Part shown: positions 45,015 to 52,980 of the stretch, in pieces
How the letters are laid out: each line of letters starts with the position of its first letter
Position numbering within the stretch: position 1 is the stretch's first letter
Assembly (NCBI RefSeq): GCF_021298855.1
Contig: NZ_JAJTHI010000031.1
Coordinates: forward strand, 1-64,000
Length of the DNA: 64,000 nucleotides
Source of the DNA: Gemmatimonas sp.
Lineage (GTDB): Bacteria; Gemmatimonadota; Gemmatimonadetes; Gemmatimonadales; Gemmatimonadaceae
Direction: 5' to 3'
Translations under genes and position numbers: made by a program
Notes under the pieces: generated by a model
The model's database searches: none
Told to the model about the DNA's origin: nothing
Seen by the model: only the letters and a program-made list of their open reading frames with translations

Positions 45015-46610
45015 TCAACTGCACACGAGCTTGCGTGGAACCACCGCGTCCCCGCCGCGGCGATTCACGACCACGGTGTCGGAAAAGACAATGCAATACG
45101 GAGCCGAGATACGCATGAGGTACCTCCCCCAGGGGAGCGAGTACGATTCCACGCTGTCGGCGCGCGTTTCGTATGCACGGCCACCGTCCACCGGCACGAA
45201 CTGCACCCGCGCGTCGCGCGGCTCCACCCGATAGCGGACGACCGCACACCCGCGCACCGGCAGATCGACCGCGAGGCGCTGCCCCGCCTTGAGACCAGTC
45301 AGCACCGTATCGTGCAGGGCGGTGCGGCACGTGGTCGGCGCGTCGGGGACGACGGCGCGCAACGAGAGGCGGGGGGACACCGCCACGTCGGCGGACCAAC
45401 GTCCAACGCCTACCTGCCGATTGTCGACGTAGATCACGGCCGAGTCGAGGGTGGTCACCTCGACACGCACCGTACGAGGCAGTGGGGCCACGGGACGTTT
45501 GACCGGGGGGACCGTGGTGGCTGGGGTGGAAGCGGCCAGCGGCGGCGGCGGCGGCGGCGAATCGACAGGTACCGGGACGGGTCGGGCGCTATCTGCGGCC
45601 ACCGTGATCGCGGGGGCGGGTTCGGGGTCGGCGTCGCCACCCTGCCGCTCCCAGGCCATCCAGCCAATGACCCCACCCACGACCAGGATGGCCGCCGCGG
45701 GCCACCAGCGGCTTGGCACGGGAGGGGAGACACGGAAGGCGTCGACGGTGTTGGAACCGAGGCGTGACAGGCCAGCGCTCCGATCCGGTGCCGTAGGGAG
45801 CGCCGCCAGGGCATCTACCAGCTGGACGGCATTGGGTATCCGGTCTGCCGGATCTTTTGCCAGCAGGCGCCGCACCAGGGCATCGAACTCGACGGTGAGC
45901 TCCGGAACGAGGTCGCGCGGCGGGCGGGGCGGTGTCTCGATGTGGCATCGGGCCACCGCGTACCAGTCATCGCCTTCGAACGGGAGTCTCCCGGTGGCGG
46001 CCCGGTAGAGGGTGACCCCCACCGAGTACAGGTCACTCCGACCGTCGAGTTCCTTCCCCCGCGCCTGCTCCGGGCTGAAGTAGTGCGGGGTACCCTGGAC
46101 CTGGTTGGTGTCGCCCAGCGACCCGGCCGCCAAGGCACGGGCCAGGCCGAAGTCGGCCACGATCGCGTCGCCATCCTGATCGAGCAGGATGTTGTCGGGC
46201 TTGATGTCACGGTGGACAATCTGGCTGGCATGCGCCACAGCGAGGGCGGCGGCCATGCCGATCCCGAGGCGCACCACCTCGGTTTCGGGCAGGCGACCCA
46301 CCAGCGCAAGGCGTCGCCCGAGGGTGAGCGGATAGAGGTCCATGGCCACGAACGCTGCCCCGTCCACCTGTCCCACATCACGGACCGTGACGATGTTGGG
46401 ATGCCGGAGGCGAGCCGCCGTCGCGGCCTCCTTGCGGAAGCGGCTTTCGGCGACTTCCTGCCCGGCGAACTCGGGACGCAGGATCTTCAAGGCGACCGGG
46501 ATTTCGAGGTCGAGATCGACGGCCTCGTAGACCCACGAAAAGGCCCCTGTCCCCAGATGGCGGGTGACGCGGTACTTCCCGATGGTACGCCCCAGGTAAC
46601 GTTCTGGCAC
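45015..46610 (-). CDS. transmembrane Ser/Thr protein kinase with extracytoplasmic domain
   Basis: Hanks-type kinase of 531 residues. The start is GTG at 46610 ([15 protein letters not shown]), supported by AAAGGA seven bases upstream; the frame extends to 46703 without family support. The catalytic domain is complete: P-loop [12 protein letters not shown] (19-30), lysine 42 in [14 protein letters not shown] (133-140), DFG (153-155), then the activation loop. It is followed by a single membrane helix ([19 protein letters not shown]), a proline-rich stretch ([12 protein letters not shown]) and a C-terminal beta-rich domain with four cysteines that may be PEGA-like. The outer domain probably senses the envelope; its signal and targets are unknown. 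Confidence 0.9.
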   Translation of the reverse strand: MPERYLGRTIGKYRVTRHLGTGAFSWVYEAVDLDLEIPVALKILRPEFAGQEVAESRFRKEAATAARLRHPNIVTVRDVGQVDGAAFVAMDLYPLTLGRRLALVGRLPETEVVRLGIGMAAALAVAHASQIVHRDIKPDNILLDQDGDAIVADFGLARALAAGSLGDTNQVQGTPHYFSPEQARGKELDGRSDLYSVGVTLYRAATGRLPFEGDDWYAVARCHIETPPRPPRDLVPELTVEFDALVRRLLAKDPADRIPNAVQLVDALAALPTAPDRSAGLSRLGSNTVDAFRVSPPVPSRWWPAAAILVVGGVIGWMAWERQGGDADPEPAPAITVAADSARPVPVPVDSPPPPPPLAASTPATTVPPVKRPVAPLPRTVRVEVTTLDSAVIYVDNRQVGVGRWSADVAVSPRLSLRAVVPDAPTTCRTALHDTVLTGLKAGQRLAVDLPVRGCAVVRYRVEPRDARVQFVPVDGGRAYETRADSVESYSLPWGRYLMRISAPYCIVFSDTVVVNRRGGDAVVPRKLVCS

Positions 46611-46620
46611 GGCAGGGTCC

Positions 46621-46649
46621 TTTACAGGGGGGGCAGAGTCGAGTAAGCT
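46621..46649 (+). promoter_or_regulatory. rpsO promoter
   Basis: -35 TTTACA (46621-46626), exactly 17 bases (beginning with seven Gs), -10 TAAGCT (46644-46649) followed by ACCG. It predicts transcription from about 46656 and a ~90-base leader to rpsO. The -10 and its flanks match the rplM promoter. Confidence 0.6.
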
Positions 46650-46665
46650 ACCGTGCTTCCTGCAA
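46637..46665 (-). promoter_or_regulatory. possible promoter of the kinase gene, interleaved with the rpsO promoter
   Basis: On the minus strand: -35 TTGCAG (46665-46660), 17-base spacer, -10 TCGACT (46642-46637). The transcript would start about 20 bases before the kinase GTG at 46610. The -10 is poor. If real, both promoters share the same DNA and could not be occupied together. Confidence 0.3.
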
Positions 46666-46747
46666 TTGCGCGCACAAAACCCGCAGTGAATGTCGCGCAC
46701 CACTCCGCGCGACGACAGCTCGGATCACGGCTGAGAATACAACGACG

Positions 46748-47008
46748 ATGGCGTTCGACAAGGCTACCACGATCGACAAGTACCGGGCCCACGAAGGGGA
46801 CACCGGTTCGACCCGCGTACAGATCGCCCTCCTGACGGAGCGCATCAACTACCTGACGGGTCACTTCCGTACGCACGCGAAGGACCATCATGGTCGCCGC
46901 GGCCTCCTCAAGATGGTCGGCAAGCGCCGCCGTTTGCTGGACTATTTGAAGCGTACGGACGTGCAGCAGTATCGCACGCTCGTGCAAGACCTTGGGCTCC
47001 GCTACTAA
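46748..47008 (+). CDS. rpsO: 30S ribosomal protein S15
   Basis: S15 is a primary 16S rRNA-binding protein. The 86-residue protein (usual 88-89) has [25 protein letters not shown], the RNA-binding [26 protein letters not shown] segment (in part) and the [20 protein letters not shown] end. The rpsO-pnp pair is conserved, with a hairpin between them. The start is ATG 46748 behind a weak GAGAATA stretch. Confidence 0.97.
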   Translation: MAFDKATTIDKYRAHEGDTGSTRVQIALLTERINYLTGHFRTHAKDHHGRRGLLKMVGKRRRLLDYLKRTDVQQYRTLVQDLGLRY

Positions 47009-47028
47009 GCCGAGTTCCGTCACGTCGT

Positions 47029-47057
47029 CGCGCGGGGGCACCGTTGCCTCCCGCGCG
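47029..47057 (+). terminator. intercistronic hairpin between rpsO and pnp
   Basis: About 12 base pairs with one bulge: left arm 47029-47040 (CGCGCGGGGGCA), loop CCGT, right arm 47045-47057 (TGCCTCCCGCGCG), then ATTTGCGTTCT. In E. coli a terminator and an RNase III-cleaved hairpin at this place mediate PNPase autocontrol; this one is in the same position, 30 bases before the pnp ATG. Confidence 0.55.
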
Positions 47058-47086
47058 ATTTGCGTTCTCATGAGGTTACATAGCAG

Positions 47087-49291
47087 ATGATGCATCGAAT
47101 CGAGCGGACGTTCGCTGGTCGCCCCCTGGTCATCGAGACCGGACGCATGGCGAAGCAGGCGGCGGGTTCCGCAGTGGTCCAATTCGGCGAGACCATGGTG
47201 CTCGCCGCCGTCACCGTGAGCGACAATCAGAGCCCGCTCCCGTTCTTCCCGCTCACGGTCGAATACAAGGAAAAGACCTACGCCGCGGGCAAGATCCCGG
47301 GCGGTTTCATCAAGCGCGAAGGGCGCCCGCACGATCACGAGATCCTGGCGGCGCGCATCATCGATCGCTCGATCCGGCCGCTCTTCCCGGAAGGCTTCAA
47401 GAACGAAGTCCAGGTGTTCATCTACGTCATCTCTGCCGACCAGGAGAATGACGCCGATGTGCTCGCGCTCGTTGCCGCTTCGTTTGCGCTGAACGCGTCC
47501 AAGATCCCGTTCCTCGGCCCCATCGCCGGGGTGCGCGTGGGGCGGGTGCAGGGGCACTGGGTGCTCAACCCTACCTTCCAGCAGGTCGCGTTCTCCGATA
47601 TGGAGCTCGTGGTGGCCGGCTCGAAGGATTCCATCGTGATGGTGGAGGGCGGGGCGCTCGAGGTCTCCGAAGAGGACGTGTTGGAGTCGCTGCGCCTGTC
47701 GCACGACGGCATTCGCGAGTTGATCGCGGCGCAGGAGGAACTGCTCGCCAAGGTGCAGCAGCCGAAGATGGCGTGGACGAAGGCCGAGACGCCCGAAGGT
47801 GTATCGACCAAGGTCAAGGAACTCGCCGCCGGTCGCATCCGCGAGGCGCTCAACCAGAAGGACAAGCACACGCGCATCGAGGCCGTGGAGCGCACCAAGA
47901 AGGAACTCGCCGAGGGGCTGCTGGTCGAGTTCCCCGACAATGCCAAGGACATTCACACCATCCTCGGCGATGTCGAGTACCACGAGTTGCGCGCGCAGGT
48001 GCTCGACACCAATCTGCGTGTCGACGGCCGGAAGCCCAACGAAGTGCGTGCCATCACCATCGACAACGGCGTCCTGCCGCGGGCCCATGGGTCCTCGCTC
48101 TTCACGCGCGGTCAGACCCAGGCGCTTGTTGCAGCCACGCTCGGCACCGCGAAGGACGCGCAGCGCCTCGACTCCATCAAGGAAGCGGGCGAAGTCACGC
48201 GCTCGTTCATGCTGCATTACAACTTCCCGCCGTTCTCGACGGGTGAAGTGCGGCCCATGCGTGGCACCAGCCGCCGCGAGATCGGCCACGGCAACCTCGC
48301 CGAGCGCGCGCTGCAGGGCGTGCTCCCCGACTTTGCCGACTTCCCCTACACCATCCGCATCGTCTCCGACGTGCTCGAGTCCAACGGCTCGTCATCGATG
48401 GCCTCGGTGTGCGGCGGCTCGCTCGCGCTGTTCGACGCCGGCGTGCCCATGAAGGCGGCCGTGGCCGGAGTGGCCATGGGGCTGATCAAGGAAGGCAAGA
48501 AGTACGCGATCCTCACCGACATCCTTGGCACCGAAGACCACCTCGGCGACATGGACTTCAAGGTGGCCGGCACGAAGGACGGCATTACCTCCATCCAGAT
48601 GGACATCAAGATCGAGGGGCTCGACCTCAAGATCATGGAGGAGGCGCTGTCGCAGGCGAAGGAAGGCCGTCTGCACATCCTCGGCGAGATGGACAAGGCG
48701 CTGGCCACGCCACGCGCCGAACTCTCCAAGTACGCGCCGCGCATTGTCACGGTGCAGATCCCGGTCGACAAGATCGGCGAACTCATCGGCCCCAAGGGCA
48801 AGAACATCCGCGGCATTCAGGAGGAAACCGGCGCCGAGCTCACCGTCGACGACGACGGCACGGTCACCATCGCTGCCGTGGGTGGCGAGAGCATGGAGCG
48901 CGCCAAGCAGATGGTCATGGCCATCACCGCGGAACCGGTGGTGGGCGAGACCTACGAGGGTACCGTCAAGACGGTGACGGCGTTCGGTGCCTTCGTCGAA
49001 ATCATGCCCGGCACCGAAGCGCTCCTGCACGTTTCGGAGATGAAGTGGGAGCGGGTCGAGAAGCCCGAGGACGTGTGCAAGAAGGGTGATCGGGTCACGG
49101 TCAAGCTGGTTGATCGCGACGAGCGCGGGCGCCTGCGGTTGAGCATGAAGGCGCTGCTGCCGAAGCCGGAAGGCATGCCTGACGAGCCGCAGGGCGAGCG
49201 TCCGCGTCGTGATGACAGCGAGCGCGGTGACCGCGGTGGTGATCGTGGTGGACGTGGTGGACGGAACGGTGGTGGTCGCGATCGGCGCTGA
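47087..49291 (+). CDS. pnp: polyribonucleotide nucleotidyltransferase (PNPase) with Arg/Gly-rich tail
   Basis: 3'-5' phosphorolytic exoribonuclease. It has 734 residues against the usual ~700. The first RNase PH-like core runs from RTFAGRPLVIETGRMAKQA with KIPGGFIKREGRP; after a helical linker, the second core has RGQTQALVAATLG, MRGTSRREIGHGNLAERAL (in part) and SNGSSSMASVCGGSLALFDAGVP (in part). The KH domain holds DKIGELIGPKGKNIRGIQEETGA (in part) and the S1 domain GTVKTVTAFGAFVEIMPGTEALLH (in part). The last ~35 residues are DDSERGDRGGDRGGRGGRNG and similar, like the tail of S2 here. ATG 47087 or 47090; GAGG lies ~11 bases upstream. Confidence 0.96.
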   Translation: MMHRIERTFAGRPLVIETGRMAKQAAGSAVVQFGETMVLAAVTVSDNQSPLPFFPLTVEYKEKTYAAGKIPGGFIKREGRPHDHEILAARIIDRSIRPLFPEGFKNEVQVFIYVISADQENDADVLALVAASFALNASKIPFLGPIAGVRVGRVQGHWVLNPTFQQVAFSDMELVVAGSKDSIVMVEGGALEVSEEDVLESLRLSHDGIRELIAAQEELLAKVQQPKMAWTKAETPEGVSTKVKELAAGRIREALNQKDKHTRIEAVERTKKELAEGLLVEFPDNAKDIHTILGDVEYHELRAQVLDTNLRVDGRKPNEVRAITIDNGVLPRAHGSSLFTRGQTQALVAATLGTAKDAQRLDSIKEAGEVTRSFMLHYNFPPFSTGEVRPMRGTSRREIGHGNLAERALQGVLPDFADFPYTIRIVSDVLESNGSSSMASVCGGSLALFDAGVPMKAAVAGVAMGLIKEGKKYAILTDILGTEDHLGDMDFKVAGTKDGITSIQMDIKIEGLDLKIMEEALSQAKEGRLHILGEMDKALATPRAELSKYAPRIVTVQIPVDKIGELIGPKGKNIRGIQEETGAELTVDDDGTVTIAAVGGESMERAKQMVMAITAEPVVGETYEGTVKTVTAFGAFVEIMPGTEALLHVSEMKWERVEKPEDVCKKGDRVTVKLVDRDERGRLRLSMKALLPKPEGMPDEPQGERPRRDDSERGDRGGDRGGRGGRNGGGRDRR

Positions 49292-50555
49292 TGCTTCGGG
49301 CGCCGAGGCGCCCACGCTGCACCGTACGGACCTTCCCAATGGACTGACCGTGCTCTCGGAAGCCGTTCCGGGAGCGCGGTCGGTTGCTTTCGGGGCATGG
49401 GTGCGGGCCGCCACGTTGCACGAGCGCCCGGAGGTCATGGGCGTATCCCACCTCCTCGAACACATGGTGTTCAAGGGGACCCGCACCCGCAGTGCGCAGG
49501 AGATCGCCCTCTCGCTCGAGACGCTCGGCGGCGCCCTCGACGCCTACACCGAACGCGAACACACGTCGTATCAGGCGCGCGTGCTCGATGAGCATCTCGA
49601 GACCGCTGCCGAGGTCATTGGGGAGCTCATCTTCCATCCCTTGCTCCGTCCGGAGGATCTGGCGCTCGAGCGCAAGGTCATCCTGGAAGAGATCAGCATG
49701 GTCGATGACACCCCCGATGACATCATCTTCGACGTGCACAATCGCGCGCTGTGGGGCGACCATCCCCATGGGTATGCCATCCTCGGCACGCGCGAGACGG
49801 TGAAGGCACTCGACGTGTCACACCTGCGCGCGCTGCACACCTCGGCCTACCACCCGGGCCGCGTGGTCGTCGCGGCATCGGGGCGCGTGGAGCACGAGCA
49901 GCTGCTCCAGGTTCTGCAGCGTACCGGCTGGCTCGATGAAGCGAGGGGCGATTGCACCCCCTTCGCGGTCGATCCGGTAGAGGCGGCGGGTCCGCATGCC
50001 GAGCATGTGAAAAGGAAGGATATCGGGCAGGTGCATGTCGTACTGGGGGGTCCGGGCATCGCCCACGGTGATCCCCGGCGGTATGCCTTTGCGCTCATCG
50101 ACATGCTGCTTGGCGGCGGAATGAGTTCACGGCTGTTCCAGCGGGTGCGCGAGGAGCTGGGGCTGGCGTACAGCGTGCACAGCTTCTCGGGATCCTACGC
50201 CGACACCGGTTCCCACGGCGTGTACCTCGCCAGCGCACCAGATAGTGCCCAGGAGGCATTGGATGCGGTGCGTGACGTCCTGCGCGAGGTGGCACGTCGT
50301 GGGCTCACCGGCGCCGAGCTGGCGGCCGGCAAGCGCCAGCTTCGGGGACAGTTGGTGCTGTCCATGGAAGGGGTCTCCTCCCGCATGTATCGCGCGGCGA
50401 CCACGGCCCTGTACGGTGAGCCGTACCGTACGATCGACGAGCTGATGGCGCTCGTGGACGCCATTGACGAAGATCAGGTGCGCGAGGTAGCGCGCGACTT
50501 CTTCGATCCGGATCGACACATCCTCGTCAGCCTCGGCCCCAAGGCCGTACGCTGA
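49269..50555 (+). CDS. M16-family zinc peptidase
   Basis: Predicted cytosolic or periplasmic-type processing peptidase of the pitrilysin family. It has 428 residues from GTG 49269; the start lies inside the tail-coding end of pnp, with GTG 49272 as an alternative. The zinc motif HLLEH is clear in VSHLLEHMVFKGT, with a distal glutamate about 76 residues later in ALERKVILEEI, so it looks catalytically competent. The second half has the inactive-repeat features GGGMSSRLFQRVREELGLAYSV (in part). pnp followed by an M16 peptidase gene is a common order. It has no signal peptide. The substrate is unknown. Confidence 0.9.
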   Translation: MVVAIGADASGAEAPTLHRTDLPNGLTVLSEAVPGARSVAFGAWVRAATLHERPEVMGVSHLLEHMVFKGTRTRSAQEIALSLETLGGALDAYTEREHTSYQARVLDEHLETAAEVIGELIFHPLLRPEDLALERKVILEEISMVDDTPDDIIFDVHNRALWGDHPHGYAILGTRETVKALDVSHLRALHTSAYHPGRVVVAASGRVEHEQLLQVLQRTGWLDEARGDCTPFAVDPVEAAGPHAEHVKRKDIGQVHVVLGGPGIAHGDPRRYAFALIDMLLGGGMSSRLFQRVREELGLAYSVHSFSGSYADTGSHGVYLASAPDSAQEALDAVRDVLREVARRGLTGAELAAGKRQLRGQLVLSMEGVSSRMYRAATTALYGEPYRTIDELMALVDAIDEDQVREVARDFFDPDRHILVSLGPKAVR

Positions 50556-50582
50556 CGAACTCCCCTCAATCCAGAAATCCCT

Positions 50583-51695
50583 ATGCGAATCGGGGTACCG
50601 AAAGAGATCAAGACCAACGAGAACCGCGTTGCCCTCGTCCCGGCCGGGGCAGAGGCGCTCGTCGCCGCTGGTCATGAGGTATTCATCGAAACCGGTGCGG
50701 GCATTGGCAGCGGTTTCGAAGATGCGGACTACGTGGGGGTCGGCGCCCAGATCGTGCCTGATGCCGCCACGGCCTGGGGCAAGGCGGAACTCCTGCTCAA
50801 GGTCAAGGAACCGATCGCTTCCGAGTGGCAGTACCTGCGGCGCGACCTCACGCTATTCACGTATTTCCATTTCGCTGCGGACGAAGCGCTCACCAAGGCG
50901 CATCTCGCCAGCGGGGCAACCTGCATTGCGTACGAGACCGTCGAGCTGCCCAACCGTGACCTGCCGCTCCTGATCCCCATGTCCGAAGTGGCGGGACGCA
51001 TGGCGGTGCAGGAGGGGGCCAAGTACCTCGAGAAGCTGTACGGGGGACGTGGCGTGCTGCTCGGTGGCGTGCCGGGCGTTGCCCCGGCCAAGGTGGTCAT
51101 TCTGGGCGGCGGCATTGTGGGCGTGAATGCCGCCAAGATGGCGGCGGGATTGGGAGCCAAGGTGGTGGTCCTCGATCTCTCGCTCGAGCGCCTGCGCTAC
51201 CTGAGTGACGTGATGCCGGCCAACGTGCAGCTGGTGCATTCCAACCGGCACAACATCGTCGAGCAGATCAGCACCTGCGATCTGGTCATCGGTGGTGTGC
51301 TCATTCCCGGCGCCAAGGCGCCGAAGCTGGTGCGCCGGGCGGATCTCGCCCGCATGCGTCCCGGGGCGGTCATCGTGGACGTGGCCGTCGATCAGGGCGG
51401 ATGCGTGGAAACGATCAAACCCACGACCCACGAGAATCCCACGTACACGGTGGACGGCATCATCCACTACGGCGTGGCGAACATGCCGGGGGCGGTTCCC
51501 CGGACCTCCACCCTGGCCCTGACGAACGCGACGCTGCCGTACACGCTGCAGCTGGCCAACAAGGGCTGGAAGCAGGCGCTGAAGGAGAATGGGGCCCTGC
51601 TCAAGGGGCTCAACATGTCGGCGGGGAAGGTGACCTATCAGGGGGTCGCGGAGGCGTTCGGTATGCCCCTGTCCGAGCCGAGCACGTTCCTCTGA
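50583..51695 (+). CDS. ald: alanine dehydrogenase
   Basis: NAD-dependent oxidative deamination of L-alanine to pyruvate and ammonia. The 370-residue protein has the start MRIGVPKEIKTNENRVALVP, the catalytic region HFAADEALTKAH, LPLLIPMSEVAGRMAVQEGA (in part), the NAD-binding motif VVILGGGIVGVNAAKMAAGLGA (in part) and the end AFGMPLSEPSTFL. Length and order fit the family. It starts 27 bases after the M16 gene and ends before a strong hairpin, so it may be read with pnp or on its own; no promoter is seen directly before it. Confidence 0.95.
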   Translation: MRIGVPKEIKTNENRVALVPAGAEALVAAGHEVFIETGAGIGSGFEDADYVGVGAQIVPDAATAWGKAELLLKVKEPIASEWQYLRRDLTLFTYFHFAADEALTKAHLASGATCIAYETVELPNRDLPLLIPMSEVAGRMAVQEGAKYLEKLYGGRGVLLGGVPGVAPAKVVILGGGIVGVNAAKMAAGLGAKVVVLDLSLERLRYLSDVMPANVQLVHSNRHNIVEQISTCDLVIGGVLIPGAKAPKLVRRADLARMRPGAVIVDVAVDQGGCVETIKPTTHENPTYTVDGIIHYGVANMPGAVPRTSTLALTNATLPYTLQLANKGWKQALKENGALLKGLNMSAGKVTYQGVAEAFGMPLSEPSTFL

Positions 51696-51719
51696 ATCCG
51701 TCCCTGCAGGTGGCTGATA

Positions 51720-51749
51720 CGCGGCCGGCCTTTCCCGGGGCCGGCCGCG
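51720..51749 (+). terminator. terminator after ald
   Basis: A perfect 11-base-pair GC stem (CGCGGCCGGCC at 51720-51730 with GGCCGGCCGCG at 51739-51749), with loop TTTCCCGG. It is followed by CTGCATTCGG, without a T-run. It lies 24 bases after the ald stop and ahead of the mreB promoter. Confidence 0.55.
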
Positions 51750-51802
51750 CTGCATTCGGGCGTGGACGGTGGTCGTGTGCTAGGTCACGATATTCCAATA
51801 GC

Positions 51803-51831
51803 TTGTCCGCTCTGGGGTGAGCCAATACCTT
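51803..51831 (+). promoter_or_regulatory. mreB operon promoter
   Basis: -35 TTGTCC (51803-51808), 17-base spacer, -10 TACCTT (51826-51831); start of transcription near 51838, leader of ~64 bases. The same -35 hexamer precedes tRNA-Gly. A separate TAGCTT overlaps the -35 (51799-51804) but has no partner box. Confidence 0.6.
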
Positions 51832-51901
51832 ACCACATACGCCGCTCCTGTCATTCATCAGGCGCCACCTGCGGGTGCCGCGCCGCCCCGGTCTCCCTTG
51901 G

Positions 51902-52939
51902 ATGTTCTGGCCCTTCAGCAAGACGAATTCGTTTTTCCCGGCGAATGCCATCGCCGTTGACCTCGGCACCGCCAATACGCTGATCTACGTGAAGGGGGAG
52001 GGGATCGTGTTGAACGAACCCTCCGTCGTCGCGCTCGATCGGGAGACGAAGAAGATCAAGGGCGTGGGGCTCGAGGCCAAGCGCATGCTGGGGCGCACGC
52101 CCGATGGCATCATGGCCGTTCGTCCCATGAAGGACGGCGTGATCGCCGACTTCGACGTGACCGAGAAGATGCTGCGGTATTTTCTCACGCTCGTCATCGA
52201 CAAGCACGTCTTCAAGGTGAAGCCACGCGTCATCGTCTGTGTGCCGTCGGGGATCACGGAAGTCGAGAAGCGTGCGGTGCGTGACTCGGCGCTGGGGGCG
52301 GGCGCGAAGGAAGTGTTCATGGTGACGGAGCCCATGGCCGCCGCCATCGGCGTTGGCCTGCCGGTGGAATCGCCGACCGGCAACATGGTCATCGATATTG
52401 GCGGCGGCACGACCGAGATTGCCGTGATTGCGTTGTCGGGTATCGTGAGTGACACGAGCATTCGTACGGGCGGCGACGAACTGGACATCAGCATCGTGCA
52501 GTTCATGCGCAAGAATTACAACTTGCTCATCGGCGAACCCACGGCGGAACAGATCAAGATTCAGATCGGCTCGGCGTATCCGGTCGGCGAAGAGCGGGAG
52601 ATGGAAGTGAAGGGGCGTGACCTGGTCTCGGGTATTCCGAAGACCGTGCGTGTGCACTCGAGCGAGATTCGCGAAGCGGTGCAGGAACCGATTCAGCAGA
52701 TCGTGGACGCGGTGCGCCGCGCGCTCGAGATCACGCCGCCCGAGTTGGCCTCGGACATCGTCGATCGCGGCATCGTCATGACGGGTGGCGGCGCGCTGAT
52801 CCGCGGGCTCGATGTGCTGTTGTCCCAGGAGACCGGCCTCCCCATTCACGTCGATGACGATCCGCTCACGTGCGTCGTGCGCGGGACGGGCAAGATCCTC
52901 GACGACGAAGAGAAGTACTGGTCGGTCCTCACCACCTGA
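51902..52939 (+). CDS. mreB: rod shape-determining protein MreB
   Basis: Actin-like ATPase that forms membrane-bound filaments and guides lateral-wall synthesis. It has 345 residues from ATG 51902 (GTG 51875 is in frame but adds nine residues without family support). An amphipathic N-terminus ([16 protein letters not shown]) is followed by the nucleotide-binding actin motifs [20 protein letters not shown] (in part), [18 protein letters not shown] (in part) and [15 protein letters not shown]. It leads the set mreB-mreC-mreD-mrdA-rodA. Confidence 0.96.
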   Translation: MFWPFSKTNSFFPANAIAVDLGTANTLIYVKGEGIVLNEPSVVALDRETKKIKGVGLEAKRMLGRTPDGIMAVRPMKDGVIADFDVTEKMLRYFLTLVIDKHVFKVKPRVIVCVPSGITEVEKRAVRDSALGAGAKEVFMVTEPMAAAIGVGLPVESPTGNMVIDIGGGTTEIAVIALSGIVSDTSIRTGGDELDISIVQFMRKNYNLLIGEPTAEQIKIQIGSAYPVGEEREMEVKGRDLVSGIPKTVRVHSSEIREAVQEPIQQIVDAVRRALEITPPELASDIVDRGIVMTGGGALIRGLDVLLSQETGLPIHVDDDPLTCVVRGTGKILDDEEKYWSVLTT

Positions 52940-52980
52940 AATCCCGGCGCGACCTGTCCCCTCATACCCGCACGACACGC

